Assembly: GCF_001578185.1 (NCBI RefSeq)
Contig: NZ_CP011008.1
Location: forward strand, 462,001-526,000
Origin: Peribacillus simplex
Lineage (GTDB): Bacteria > Bacillota > Bacilli > Bacillales > DSM-1321
Length of the DNA stretch: 64,000 nucleotides
Direction: 5' to 3'
This document shows, one piece after another, positions 34,373 through 43,273 of the stretch. The first letter of the stretch is position 1, and every line of letters starts with the position of its first letter. The notes beneath the pieces are model-generated. The model searched no databases and was not told the origin of the DNA. It worked only from the letters and a program-made list of their open reading frames with translations. A program made the position numbers and the translations under genes.

Positions 34373-35377
34373 ATGAGTACACCCATTTCTGTTACACAGA
34401 CAGCGAAAGCGAAGAAAAAGGTGGACCTGTTCGAATTTTTCTATAAATACGGCACAATATTAACGATTGTCATTCTAATTGGAATTTTTGCCGTGTCCAA
34501 TCCATCTTTCATTCAAACTACTAATCTGATCAACATCCTGCGTTCCATCTCAATCGTGACCATCATTGCGATCGGCATAACGATATCCTTGACAGTGAAT
34601 GGGTTCGACCTTTCCGTCGGCTCCGTCGCATCATTGGCTAATGCCATCGTCATATCAATGTTTGTCTGGTTTTCACAGGATACATTGATTGCCATATTAG
34701 CTGCAATCGGTGCCTCACTTGTCGTAGGGGCATTGAATTCATTCATGATCGTTAACTTAAGAATTCCCGACATGCTGATGACATTGGCTACGATGTTCAT
34801 TATCCAGGGAATTGCCCTTACCTATACAAAAGGGGCCACGGTTTCGCAAAATATGGTCATGCCCGACGGGACATTCGCAACAGGACAAATCAGCCAGCTT
34901 TTCGCAAAGGTTGGCCAGGTACCATGGATAATCCTGATCATGGCAGTCATTGTGATTGCGACCCATATCTTTTTGACTTATACGAAGCACGGCCGTTATA
35001 TGTACATGATTGGGGGAAATAAGGAAGCGGCGAGACTTTCCGGGATTTCGGTCAATAAATACAAAGTCCTTGCCTATCTGCTTTCGGCTCTATTTGCTGC
35101 AATCGGGGGGATTGTCCTAGCTTCAAGGGTCATGACATCGGAAATCAATTCAGGGTCCCCTTATTTAATGGATGCCGTTGCAGCAGCCTTCATTGGTTCC
35201 TCCGTTTTAGGAGCGGGAAAACCGAATGCCTTTGGAACCTTCGTCGGTGCAATCTTGATCGGAATCCTTCAAAATGGGCTGATCATGATGGCTGTTCCAT
35301 ATTATGCAATGGATATCGTCAAAGGAACAGTGCTGGCCCTTGCGCTCGCGGTAACTTATTATAAACAAAAACATTAA
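34373..35377 (+). CDS. CUT2-type (RbsC-like) permease
   Basis: About 334 residues from ATG 34373 (AGGAGGAAATTAGG), one base after the ATPase stop. Around nine or ten membrane helices; family motifs GFDLSVGSVASLAN, IPDMLMTLATMFIIQG, GGNKEAARLSGI and PYLMDAVAAAFIGSSVLG. It completes the SAM-riboswitch-controlled importer. Confidence 0.92.
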   Translation: MSTPISVTQTAKAKKKVDLFEFFYKYGTILTIVILIGIFAVSNPSFIQTTNLINILRSISIVTIIAIGITISLTVNGFDLSVGSVASLANAIVISMFVWFSQDTLIAILAAIGASLVVGALNSFMIVNLRIPDMLMTLATMFIIQGIALTYTKGATVSQNMVMPDGTFATGQISQLFAKVGQVPWIILIMAVIVIATHIFLTYTKHGRYMYMIGGNKEAARLSGISVNKYKVLAYLLSALFAAIGGIVLASRVMTSEINSGSPYLMDAVAAAFIGSSVLGAGKPNAFGTFVGAILIGILQNGLIMMAVPYYAMDIVKGTVLALALAVTYYKQKH

Positions 35378-35916
35378 AATGAATCTAACACCTTAAATTA
35401 TTAAGAGGCCGTTTCCCATTTAGGGTAAGGGGTAGACATTGTCCTTATTAGATTCTTCTTGCAAGAATCCTGTCATTATTAATTTTGAATAAAGATTGAT
35501 AAAAATCCTGTTGGATATGAACAGGATTTTTCGTTGGCACCTAAAGGGCGGGGTAATCGAGATAAGAATTTCGTTTATGTATCGTCTTCATTTTACTCTA
35601 TCACCTCTTATAATAAAGTCACCAAAAGCAATTATAAAAGAAGGCGGAGCTAGTTCGATAACCGCAAATGACGCTAGTTGCTGAGGGTTGAGAATTTGGG
35701 TGCAGCGGCTCCCCAGCTGATGGTCAGAAGGCTTCTTTTAGAAAAGGCAGAAATAAAACGTCCAGAAAAATGCTAAGCAAAGATACTCGCCCCAAATAAA
35801 AACTTATATGATAGACCTCCTGATTTTTATTCAGAACACCATAATATTGTTAAGGGATAACACCAACTTATTTTCAAAAAACAGAACCTTTGAGTTTCAG
35901 GTTCTGTTCATATTTT
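35378..35916. other. Intergenic region after the SAM-controlled importer
   Basis: A palindrome GATTCTTCTTGCAAGAATC (about 35451-35469) and a terminator, AAAAATCCTGT/ACAGGATTTTT (35501-35532), lie in the first third. The rest shows no gene I can support; a 62-codon frame at 35496-35684 runs through the terminator and has no ribosome site. Confidence 0.5.
35501..35532 (+). terminator. Probable terminator of the importer operon
   Basis: AAAAATCCTGT and ACAGGATTTTT pair perfectly around TGGATATGA, with T residues on the 3' side and A residues on the 5' side, so it can act in both directions. Confidence 0.75.
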
Positions 35917-36333
35917 CTATTTGAACTTTTGTACCTCTTCTTGTCCCTCGAATTTGTTGTCTTTCAATATACCGATTTCTTCGATATGGTTTCGGGCCGT
36001 TTCATCGCCAAATTTATATATGAGGGCATAAAGCTTTTTCATGGCTGCATCGTATTTATCATTTGCCCGGTCATGATGATAGAGAAGATAGGGCACATGT
36101 GAACGGGCATATGCCTCCAGGTCATCTGTCCGGTGTTCCTCCAAGCATTGTTTCAATTCTGCCAGTTCCTCATCAGTTACGTGTACAGTGAAACTCGGGT
36201 TCTCTTCAAGTTTTTGTCCGAGTACGTCGCCGCTGACCAAATCGACATGATAGGTCTGTTTGTCCTGCCTCATTCTGCTCATCATCCCTTCATCGTTTAT
36301 CCTTCTGACCACTTTTTGTAAAAAGGTAATCAT
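35917..36333 (-). CDS. Conserved-looking acidic protein of about 139 aa, unrecognised
   Basis: The C-terminal 110 residues look like a genuine soluble, helical, acidic protein: TVHVTDEELAELKQCLEEH, ARSHVPYLLYHHDRANDKYD, KFGDETARNHIEEIGIL. No catalytic motif is recognised. The start is uncertain: ATG 36333 (weak AAGGA) gives MITFLQKVVRRINDEG; ATG 36273 has GAAGGG 12 bases upstream. It diverges from the lipoprotein gene at 36459. A hairpin-like sequence at 35880-35915 (AGAACCTTTGAGTTTCAGGTTCT) may terminate it. Confidence 0.6.
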   Translation of the reverse strand: MITFLQKVVRRINDEGMMSRMRQDKQTYHVDLVSGDVLGQKLEENPSFTVHVTDEELAELKQCLEEHRTDDLEAYARSHVPYLLYHHDRANDKYDAAMKKLYALIYKFGDETARNHIEEIGILKDNKFEGQEEVQKFK

Positions 36334-36458
36334 AAAAGTCAACATTTCCTTAATGAAAATGATAGGAAATAGAGGTATCGGTTTTCTTATCAAAGGGTTT
36401 AAGATGGATGTATAGAATAATATGGGAGAGTATCTTTGGAAAAGTGAGGAGTGATGTA

Positions 36459-37178
36459 GTGAAGAGAACATTCATGGTTATTTTTTTGATGTTGATTGCT
36501 TCAGGCTGCGTAACAAGGAATTATGATTCCAATATGGATTTGGGGAAAAGTCAGTTGAATGAGGAAAATTATTTAGAAGCCCACGAGGCATTTGAATTAG
36601 CTTATATAGAAGCAAAAACACCGGAAGTAAGAGAATTAATGGATCTTTCAGGTTTTCTGGCGAGTGGAATGAAGAAATACGACGAACAGGATTTTGATTC
36701 GGCCCAAAGAGATTTTGAAGAAGCAGCCGCATATAAGGCAAAATACCAGGAAGGTAAACTAATGGTTTTAAAGGCGGCGGAAATGCATCCGGTATCAGGC
36801 CCAGCCACTATAGAAACCGTAGAGGGGAATGACGAAGTGGAACCGATGGAGGAAGCAAGTAAAGAAGGGACCATTGGATCCGAATTAGAAGATAAGGCGG
36901 AAACGGATACAAAAGCTGAGACGGTAAAAGGAAAAGAAGAGAGTAAGGATTCGGTTAGTACCTTAAGTAAATCTCAGGCGGAGAAGCTTGTGAAGGATTA
37001 CGTGGACATGGAAAAGTTCCCGCATTTGCAAATAGAATATGATCATGATGCCGAAAAGGGAGATTACATTTTTCAAGTGTTCGAAGTGGATGAAGGCAGT
37101 CAGAAAAATGGCCATGCAGCTACTTGGGGCTGGTATGGCGTGAATAAGGAGACAAAAGAAGTGTATGAAGTCATGTAA
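36459..37178 (+). CDS. Small lipoprotein with TPR-like N-terminal half
   Basis: About 239 residues. GTG 36459 has GAGGAG seven bases upstream and produces a perfect lipoprotein signal MKRTFMVIFLMLIASGC (Cys17). Two TPR-like helices follow (GKSQLNEENYLEAHEAFELA and QDFDSAQRDFEEAAAYKAKY), then a Glu/Lys/Thr-rich linker (about 110-170) and a C-terminal domain with FQVFEVDEGSQKNGHAATWG then WYGVNKETKEVYE. The end resembles PepSY-like or YpeB-like strand patterns but is not assigned. Function unknown; outer face of the membrane. Confidence 0.75.
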   Translation: MKRTFMVIFLMLIASGCVTRNYDSNMDLGKSQLNEENYLEAHEAFELAYIEAKTPEVRELMDLSGFLASGMKKYDEQDFDSAQRDFEEAAAYKAKYQEGKLMVLKAAEMHPVSGPATIETVEGNDEVEPMEEASKEGTIGSELEDKAETDTKAETVKGKEESKDSVSTLSKSQAEKLVKDYVDMEKFPHLQIEYDHDAEKGDYIFQVFEVDEGSQKNGHAATWGWYGVNKETKEVYEVM

Positions 37179-37379
37179 AGATATATAACGGTCGAATTGA
37201 AAAGGGGCCCATGTTGAGGCCTTTTTGTTTTCTAGCATGCAAAATATCACATAGCAGGATTTGATAAAATTTTATATTTTTTATAAAAAAGGTGACTTAT
37301 TTCTTTATTTCTTAAGAATTTTTTAATAATTACTGTATATGATTGAGCCAAGTAAAGGACAATCATAGGAGGGATAAAG

Positions 37380-38615
37380 ATGGAGAATTATAATGGTGAT
37401 GAGCAAGCCAGAGTGAAGACAGAAAGGAAGAAGGGTAAGTCCCTTTTGCTAACTGGCCTTGTTTCCGGAACAGTTGCTTCTATTGTTACATCTTCTGTAT
37501 TTGTATTTGGCGGGGATTTTATAGATCAAGGGAAAGGTTCCGTGAATGAGTCAACCCAAAAGGCGGGTGTAGAGCAAACGGAAAACGTTGAAAAGGATAG
37601 AAGTGTAACGGCAGAAAAGTTATCGACAAGTACGGATTCAAATGATAGGGCAAAGATGGTGGAATCAGCGTCCAAATCGATTGTAGGGGTCGTGAATTTA
37701 CAAGAGATGCAAAACCAGGACCCGTTCCAGCAGCAAAGCACGAAAAGCGAAACGGTTGCGAGCGGCACTGGTTCAGGGGTCATTTTTAAAAAGGCAAATG
37801 GGAAGGCCTATATCATTACGAACAATCATGTTATTGAGGGAGCAAAGAAAGTCGAAATTTCATTATATGATGGACAAAAGGCAACTGCAGTGGTTGTCGG
37901 TGCGGATGCTTTAACGGACTTAGCAGTTTTGACAATTGATGCCTCGAAAGCACCTGATGGAATTAAATTCGGGAATTCTGATAGCATGCGTCCAGGTGAA
38001 GAAGTATTGGCGATTGGTAACCCTCTTGGACTTGATTTTTCACGTTCGGTTACACAAGGGATCGTCAGTGCGACCGGACGCTCCATTTCAGTCGATACAT
38101 CGGATGGTGAGTGGGAACTTGATGTCCTTCAAACAGATGCAGCGATCAACCCTGGCAATAGCGGCGGGGCATTGATCAATACAGCTGGGGAAGTGATAGG
38201 CATAAACAGCTTGAAGATTTCCGAAAATGGTGTGGAGGGCCTAGGTTTTGCCATACCAAGTAATGATGTGATTCCGATTGTTACGGAACTGATTGAAAAC
38301 GGAAAAATCACGCGCCCGTATTTAGGAGTAAGCTTGGCCAGTATAGAAGAACTGCCACAGTATTACCTACAAAATGTTCCTGAAGCTGCAAAGTCGGGTG
38401 TCATGGTTACAAGTATTGATCCGGGATCGGCAGCAGCGAATGGAGGGCTTAAGCAACAGGATATCATCGCGGAGATTGATGGAACGAAAATAAATACGGC
38501 AGCAGAATTAAGGAAAGTCTTATACACGGATAAGAAAATCGGAGATAAAGTGAAGGTTAAAGTGTATCGGGGTGCTGAAAAGAAAACGTTAACGATAACC
38601 TTGCAGAAATCATAG
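37380..38615 (+). CDS. htrA: Membrane-anchored HtrA/DegP-family serine protease
   Basis: 411 residues. Short cytoplasmic tail, one membrane helix (LLLTGLVSGTVASIVTSSVF), a low-complexity linker, a trypsin-like domain (about 95-295) with the triad His in NNHVIEGA, Asp in LTDLAVL and Ser in NPGNSGGAL, and a C-terminal PDZ domain (about 310-405). Bacillus has HtrA, HtrB and YyxA of this layout; which one this is cannot be told. It degrades or refolds damaged exported proteins. The AGGAGGGATAAAG ribosome site is excellent. Confidence 0.88.
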   Translation: MENYNGDEQARVKTERKKGKSLLLTGLVSGTVASIVTSSVFVFGGDFIDQGKGSVNESTQKAGVEQTENVEKDRSVTAEKLSTSTDSNDRAKMVESASKSIVGVVNLQEMQNQDPFQQQSTKSETVASGTGSGVIFKKANGKAYIITNNHVIEGAKKVEISLYDGQKATAVVVGADALTDLAVLTIDASKAPDGIKFGNSDSMRPGEEVLAIGNPLGLDFSRSVTQGIVSATGRSISVDTSDGEWELDVLQTDAAINPGNSGGALINTAGEVIGINSLKISENGVEGLGFAIPSNDVIPIVTELIENGKITRPYLGVSLASIEELPQYYLQNVPEAAKSGVMVTSIDPGSAAANGGLKQQDIIAEIDGTKINTAAELRKVLYTDKKIGDKVKVKVYRGAEKKTLTITLQKS

Positions 38616-38622
38616 AAAGATG

Positions 38623-38660
38623 AATGGCCCCTGATAAATTCATCAGGGGTCATTTATTTG
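38623..38660 (+). terminator. Terminator of htrA
   Basis: GCCCCTGAT and ATCAGGGGTCAT form a strong stem around AAATTC and run into TTATTTG. Confidence 0.8.
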
Positions 38661-38884
38661 ATATTGAAGTCAAAAAGTTTTTAAAAGTATGGAAAAGGAT
38701 AGTATTGGAAAAAATGATAGTGTATTTATACTGTTTTACAGATTTTTCATATAGTCTTGAATACCTAAAAGTAAATTGTGGCGTCTTCTATTTGTCAAGG
38801 TTTACATTGTGGATATGTTAAAAAATAGAAAAGAATTGACAAATTTGTGAAATGTCATAAAATAGAAAGAAAGGGGATGAAATA

Positions 38885-39199
38885 ATGGAAACTAATCAGA
38901 AGATGATGGATGCAGTGAAGTGGGTATCAGGCACAGGTTGTGTAATCGGAATTTTAATTTTTAGTTTAAGTTTTTTTGTAAGCGATTACAATAAGGATTA
39001 TTTATTAACCGCTGTTGGGATGGCCATTACACTAAGCGCAGCTGCCATTTTTCTAGTTGGTATATTTTTTGTCCTGACAGAAGAAATGGTGATGAACACA
39101 AAAAAGGGTGAAAGAGTTGTACCGGATACAACTAAAGTTATAAAATTAAAATCAAAAGCTATTCCTAAAACAAAAAGGAGTACCGAATACAGTAACTAA
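38885..39199 (+). CDS. Small membrane protein (104 aa, two helices), unrecognised
   Basis: AAAGGGGATGAAATA gives a good ribosome site. Two membrane helices (about 14-34 and 40-64) and a Lys-rich cytoplasmic tail ending KTKRSTEYSN. No family recognised. Its stop lies at the edge of the quinol-oxidase relic on the other strand. Confidence 0.55.
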   Translation: METNQKMMDAVKWVSGTGCVIGILIFSLSFFVSDYNKDYLLTAVGMAITLSAAAIFLVGIFFVLTEEMVMNTKKGERVVPDTTKVIKLKSKAIPKTKRSTEYSN

Positions 39200-39645
39200 A
39201 AAAGGACAATCATTCCTGTTCTGAAAGAAAGGCCACACGACAACACCAAGAGCAACGGCTGTAAGAACATGGAGAATAGGAACCCCATTGTATATCCACG
39301 TAGAAATAATTGTTTCATACTCGTATTACATCATTCCTTACAGGTAGATGAGGCTAGAACCCGGAATGCTTGTGAAGAATCAGCTGTCGGTACGGTAGCG
39401 AAGTTGTATTCGGGAACTTTGGAATTGGGAGTAGGCCAATACTCTGAATTTTAAAGGGTCGCTTGAAATATTTCTTGGTGCATAACGAGTGCTGCAGAAA
39501 ATTGTAACACGATTAAAATGTAACCAAACGATAACCCAAGTGCACTAACGAATGAAAGCGTATTCAATAACCCGGATCCAGTTGACTTAGAATATGTGTA
39601 CATTCGACGTGCTTGGCCATCCAAACCAAACTTGCCCACATTCCT
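39200..39645 (-). pseudogene. Relic of a second qox (aa3 quinol oxidase) operon: qoxB'-'qoxC-qoxD'
   Basis: Read on the minus strand, [20 protein letters not shown] then LLNTLSFVSALGLSFGYILI (39640-39490) aligns with the intact QoxB of this window ([20 protein letters not shown]). VPEYNFATVPTADSSQAF (about 39440-39385) aligns with [17 protein letters not shown]. Then the bases TACCTGTAAGGAATGATGTA match the end of qoxC, and MKQLFLRGYTMGFLFSM plus LTAVALGVVVW (shifted frame) match QoxD. Thus qoxB tail, qoxC tail and qoxD head remain, with deletions and frameshifts. The divergence shows an old paralogous operon, not a recent copy. Confidence 0.88.
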
Positions 39646-39743
39646 AAATGAAAAGTTCTCACTCTACATCATGAACTATACCCACGAAAAAAAATGGACA
39701 CCTTAAAATGAGGGCACTGGAAAAGTCCCTTCGGGCCAATAGA

Positions 39744-39789
39744 GGTAGATTTTCTCAGTTTATTCTGAGGAAATCTACCTTTTTTTGTT
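39744..39789 (+). terminator. Terminator-like hairpin in the IS left end
   Basis: AGGTAGATTTTCTCAG and CTGAGGAAATCTACCT form a stem followed by seven T; it would stop read-in from outside promoters. Confidence 0.75.
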
Positions 39790-39827
39790 TTATAATCAAA
39801 GGTAATAAATTTATGTGGGTGAGTACG

Positions 39828-41279
39828 ATGATTCAAAAACAAACGTCCATGGTTTTTAGTCCATATATGGCCATTTATGATGTAGTGGTTCCAAAGGATA
39901 ACATGTTACGCAAGATCAATGAACTTATTGACTTTTCTTTTGTGTTGGAAGAATTGAGGGACAACTACTGTCTTCATAACGCTAGGAATGCTGTCAATCC
40001 AATACGTATGTTTAAATATTTGCTGCTCAAGACCATTCATTACCTATCAGATGTGGATATAGTTGAGCGCTCCAGGTATGACATGTCCTTTAAATATTTC
40101 CTCGGCATGGCTCCAGAAGATCCAGTCCCATTGACCCTAGCTCCTTAACGAAATTTCGAAAGCTCCGTTTAAAAGACATAAACCTTTTTGATATGCTCAT
40201 TCATAAAACGGTTGAGATTGCGATTGAAAAGGAAATCATTAAAAACAAAACGATTATTGTGGATGCCACCCACACGAAAGCCAGATACAATCATAAGACT
40301 CCAAAAGAAATATTGATGGACCAATCTAAAAGATTAAGAAAAGTAATCTATTCGATAGATGAAGAGATGAAAAATAAATTCCATCCAAAACCACTACTGA
40401 TGTATTGCAGGGTGAAATACTTATTGCCAGAAGCTCATCGAGGTAGTGGAAACAGAAGAGCGTATCACCCAATATCCAAAGGTAAAAGAGCAGTTAAATC
40501 TATTAAAGGAAACGGTATCCGATGATATCGAATAGTTAAGGATCTCCAAAGACCAAGATGTCAAGATTGGCCACAAGAGTGCTGACTCTTCTTTCTTTGG
40601 ATACAAAACACATATTGCGATGAGTGAGGAACGAATCATTACAGCTGCGACTATCACTACAGGTGAAAAAATGGACGGTAAAGAATTAAAGGCATTAATT
40701 GAAAAGAGCAAGGCTGCCGGTAGGGTGATTGAGACCGTGATTGGCGATACAGCTTACTCAGAGAAGGGAAATATTGAATACAGTGAAGAAAATAACATTA
40801 AACTAGTCGCAAAATTGAATCCTTCTGTTACACAGGGATTCCGGAAGAAGGAAGAGGAACTTCAATTTAATAAGGATGCAGGAATGTACGTTTGTAAGGC
40901 TGGGCATTTGGCTATCAGGAAAGCTCGCCAGGGCAAAAAAGATGTAGCGACGAATCAAACAGATACCTATTACTTCGATATAGAAAAGTGTAAGATTTGT
41001 CCCTTAAAAGAGGGCTGTTATAAAGAAGGAGCGAAAAGCAAGACCTATTCTGTCAGTATTAAATCCAATGAACATACAGAACAGGCTACATTCCAGGAAA
41101 GTGAGTATTTTAAAGAAAAATCAAAAGAGCGATATAAAATAGAAGCGGAAAACAGTGAATTGAAACATAGACACGGGCATGATGTTGCAAAATCCTCGGG
41201 TCTACTTGGCATGGAATTACAAGGAGCAATGGCTATTTTCACCGTTAACTTGAAAAGAATATTGAAATTAATTGCCTAA
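39828..41279 (+). pseudogene. IS1182-family transposase, inactivated
   Basis: The frame begins MIQKQTSMVFSPYMAIYDVV and reads to about 40130. A frameshift follows (the other frame continues IDPSSLTKFRKLRLKDINLF), then IIVDATHTKARYNHKTPKEI. A second frameshift lies near 40385-40440 (restored frame CQKLIEVVETEERITQYPKV). An in-frame TAG is at 40533-40535, and the last part is open: GHKSADSSFFGYKTHIAMSE to LQGAMAIFTVNLKRILKLIA. At least three lesions mean it is dead unless rescued in trans. Confidence 0.9.
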
Positions 41280-41422
41280 AAAAGTGACACACAGAAGCAA
41301 AAAAAGACGATTTCCATTCAAGTATCGAATGAGAATTTGTCTTTTTTAAGTTTGATTTACCGTACTAGTTAGAAAAACGTGAGTTTTTCAGCAGCCCCCC
41401 TTAAAATGTCCATTTTTTTTCG

Positions 41423-42255
41423 TTTTTTTTGTGCGTTTACTAAAAGAAATGCAGTTATCTAATGAGTTTCTTTTATGCTAGGCACCAAAATGCAGTTTTA
41501 CTAAAAAGGACAACTGAGGTGAAGTGGTTTTTGCAATAGCATATTGGGATAATTATTGGATTAATGTCCTAAACTGCTGTTGGGAAATACTGACAGGGCA
41601 GTAAGTGTTTATTGGGGAAGTAACCCAATTAGCAATCAAAGTGGGAAGGCAATCAAGTAATTATCATAAGGATCGGAATGTTCATTTCAGACTCTTTGCT
41701 TCCATATATAGTGACCAGTGTTGGACCGTAAGGGTATTGAAGCAGAAAAAACGACATGGTGTGCACAATGCCGTTACCCACGTCCGTGGTCGAGTTAGAA
41801 AAATTCGTTATTAAATCCTGGCTAACATCGTCATCATTCACGATCCCATCGATAGTTACCTAATTAACATGATAGGTAATGGAATTCGTAGTGTTAAGAA
41901 AATTCAGATTTGTTCTTGAGGTTATGTACGCGGCGAATATATTGTAAAAATTATATTTCATTATATTAAAGTAACATTAAATGGAAAATGGAGCAGAGCT
42001 ACTTTTTAATCCTAAACTCCATATGTAAGGAATTAAACACTTATTATATTTCATTTCCTTAAGATTTTCGAACATTTCAGTTCATTTACCAACTTCTTAC
42101 TGTATTTTAATGAACTTTATGTGACAGATGTCACTTTGTATTGTCTTTTTTTTAACTTGGGATTAATATTGTTATGTCGGGGTTTGTGAACATGGTAACA
42201 CTTTGTCCGAATAATTACCAATAGGAATTTTATTATGTAAGAAAGGGGTAGTACT
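41423..42255. other. Long intergenic region upstream of qoxA
   Basis: About 830 bases. Two overlapping frames (41605-41814 plus, 41653-41841 minus) have no ribosome site and no family I recognise; they may be debris of a lost gene next to the IS. The last 200 bases are AT-rich and presumably carry the qox promoter; TGTGACAGATGTCACTT (42120-42136) contains an interrupted palindrome, GTGACA/TGTCAC, that could be a regulator site. Confidence 0.45.
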
Positions 42256-43200
42256 ATGAAAATAAAATGGGCTTTATTAACTATACTTTTTACCATCGCC
42301 ACTATGCTAACGGGTTGCGATAACCCATTAATGGTCTTGGACCCTAAAGGGCCAGTAGCTGCAACACAAGCAGATGTCATTATGATATCGATATGGACAA
42401 TGGCCTTTGTCGTTCTTGTCGTAATCGTACTGTATGTCTTCATGATAATGAAATATCGTGCTTCCAAACAGCGTGATGATTATGAACCACCTCATATTGA
42501 AGGAAGTAAGGTTCTAGAAATAATTTGGGTTGCAATCCCAATCATAATCGTCGCTTTCCTTGCCGTTGTTACTGTTAAAACAACAAATGAAGTCGAGGCA
42601 ACACCTAAAGGATACGAAAAGCAGAAACCATTAGTTATCTACGCTGCATCTTCTAACTGGAAGTGGCACTTTAGTTATCCGGAAGAAAATATCGAAACAG
42701 TTAACTATCTGTTTTTACCGACTAACCGACCAATTGAATTTAAACTTTATTCATACGGACCAATTGCTAGTTTCTGGATTCCGCAACTTGGAGGACAAAA
42801 ATATGCGATGTCTGATATGGTTACCACGTTGCACTTAGCAGCTGAAGTACCAGGTGAGTATATGGGCCGAAATTCAAACTTCAGTGGTTCAGGTTTTGCT
42901 CAGCAAACGTTCAACGTAAATGTATTGCCTAAAAAAGAATATGATAAATGGGTAAAAGAAATTAAAGCAACTGCTAAACCGATTACTAAGGATAAATTCA
43001 ATAAATTACTAGAACCTGGTCATGTGGGACAATCCACGTATACTGGAACTCACTTAAAGTTTTCTCCAGCTCCAGAAGGTGAAAATTCAGGTCATCACCA
43101 CGGATCATCTGATACTGAAAAAAAATCAGATGAATCTACCAAAGGTTCACACGAGGAACATTCAGAACACAACAACATGAACATGAACATGAATCAATAA
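42256..43200 (+). CDS. qoxA: Cytochrome aa3 quinol oxidase subunit II QoxA
   Basis: 314 residues. Lipoprotein signal ATMLTGC (Cys21), two membrane helices (about 40-65 and 88-108), then the cupredoxin-like extracellular domain (SSNWKWHFSYPE, PIASFWIPQLGGQKYAMSDM). The Cys/His ligands of a CuA centre are missing, as expected for a quinol rather than cytochrome c oxidase. The C-terminus is unusually His/Glu/Asn/Met-rich (HHHGSSD, HEEHSEHNNMNMNMNQ), suggesting metal binding. First gene of qoxABCD. Confidence 0.93.
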   Translation: MKIKWALLTILFTIATMLTGCDNPLMVLDPKGPVAATQADVIMISIWTMAFVVLVVIVLYVFMIMKYRASKQRDDYEPPHIEGSKVLEIIWVAIPIIIVAFLAVVTVKTTNEVEATPKGYEKQKPLVIYAASSNWKWHFSYPEENIETVNYLFLPTNRPIEFKLYSYGPIASFWIPQLGGQKYAMSDMVTTLHLAAEVPGEYMGRNSNFSGSGFAQQTFNVNVLPKKEYDKWVKEIKATAKPITKDKFNKLLEPGHVGQSTYTGTHLKFSPAPEGENSGHHHGSSDTEKKSDESTKGSHEEHSEHNNMNMNMNQ

Positions 43201-43273
43201 GGGTTTAACTCACATTCTACTAAACAATTAGTTTTACGATAAGGAATATTTTCCTGAAAGGAGTCACAAAAGT

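Larger units (their letters stand above)
39685..41422 (+). mobile_element. Defective IS1182-family insertion sequence
   Basis: The ends are inverted repeats: left CGAAAAAAAATGGACA, right (reverse complement) CGAAAAAAAATGGACA, about 1.74 kb apart, with further imperfect similarity inward. The interior encodes one broken IS1182-type transposase. A terminator-like hairpin AGGTAGATTTTCTCAG/CTGAGGAAATCTACCT plus T run lies inside the left end (39744-39789). No clear target duplication is visible. Confidence 0.88.

Noticed and set aside
35496-35684. 62-codon plus-strand reading frame after the SAM-controlled importer
   Set aside because: It starts inside a terminator hairpin, has no ribosome site, and its translation looks random.
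39708-39827. N-terminal extension of the IS transposase frame back to 39708
   Set aside because: It translates the IS end and its terminator hairpin; the family N-terminus begins near 39828.
41605-41841. Overlapping frames on both strands upstream of qoxA
   Set aside because: No start signals and no recognisable family; at best debris of an old gene.
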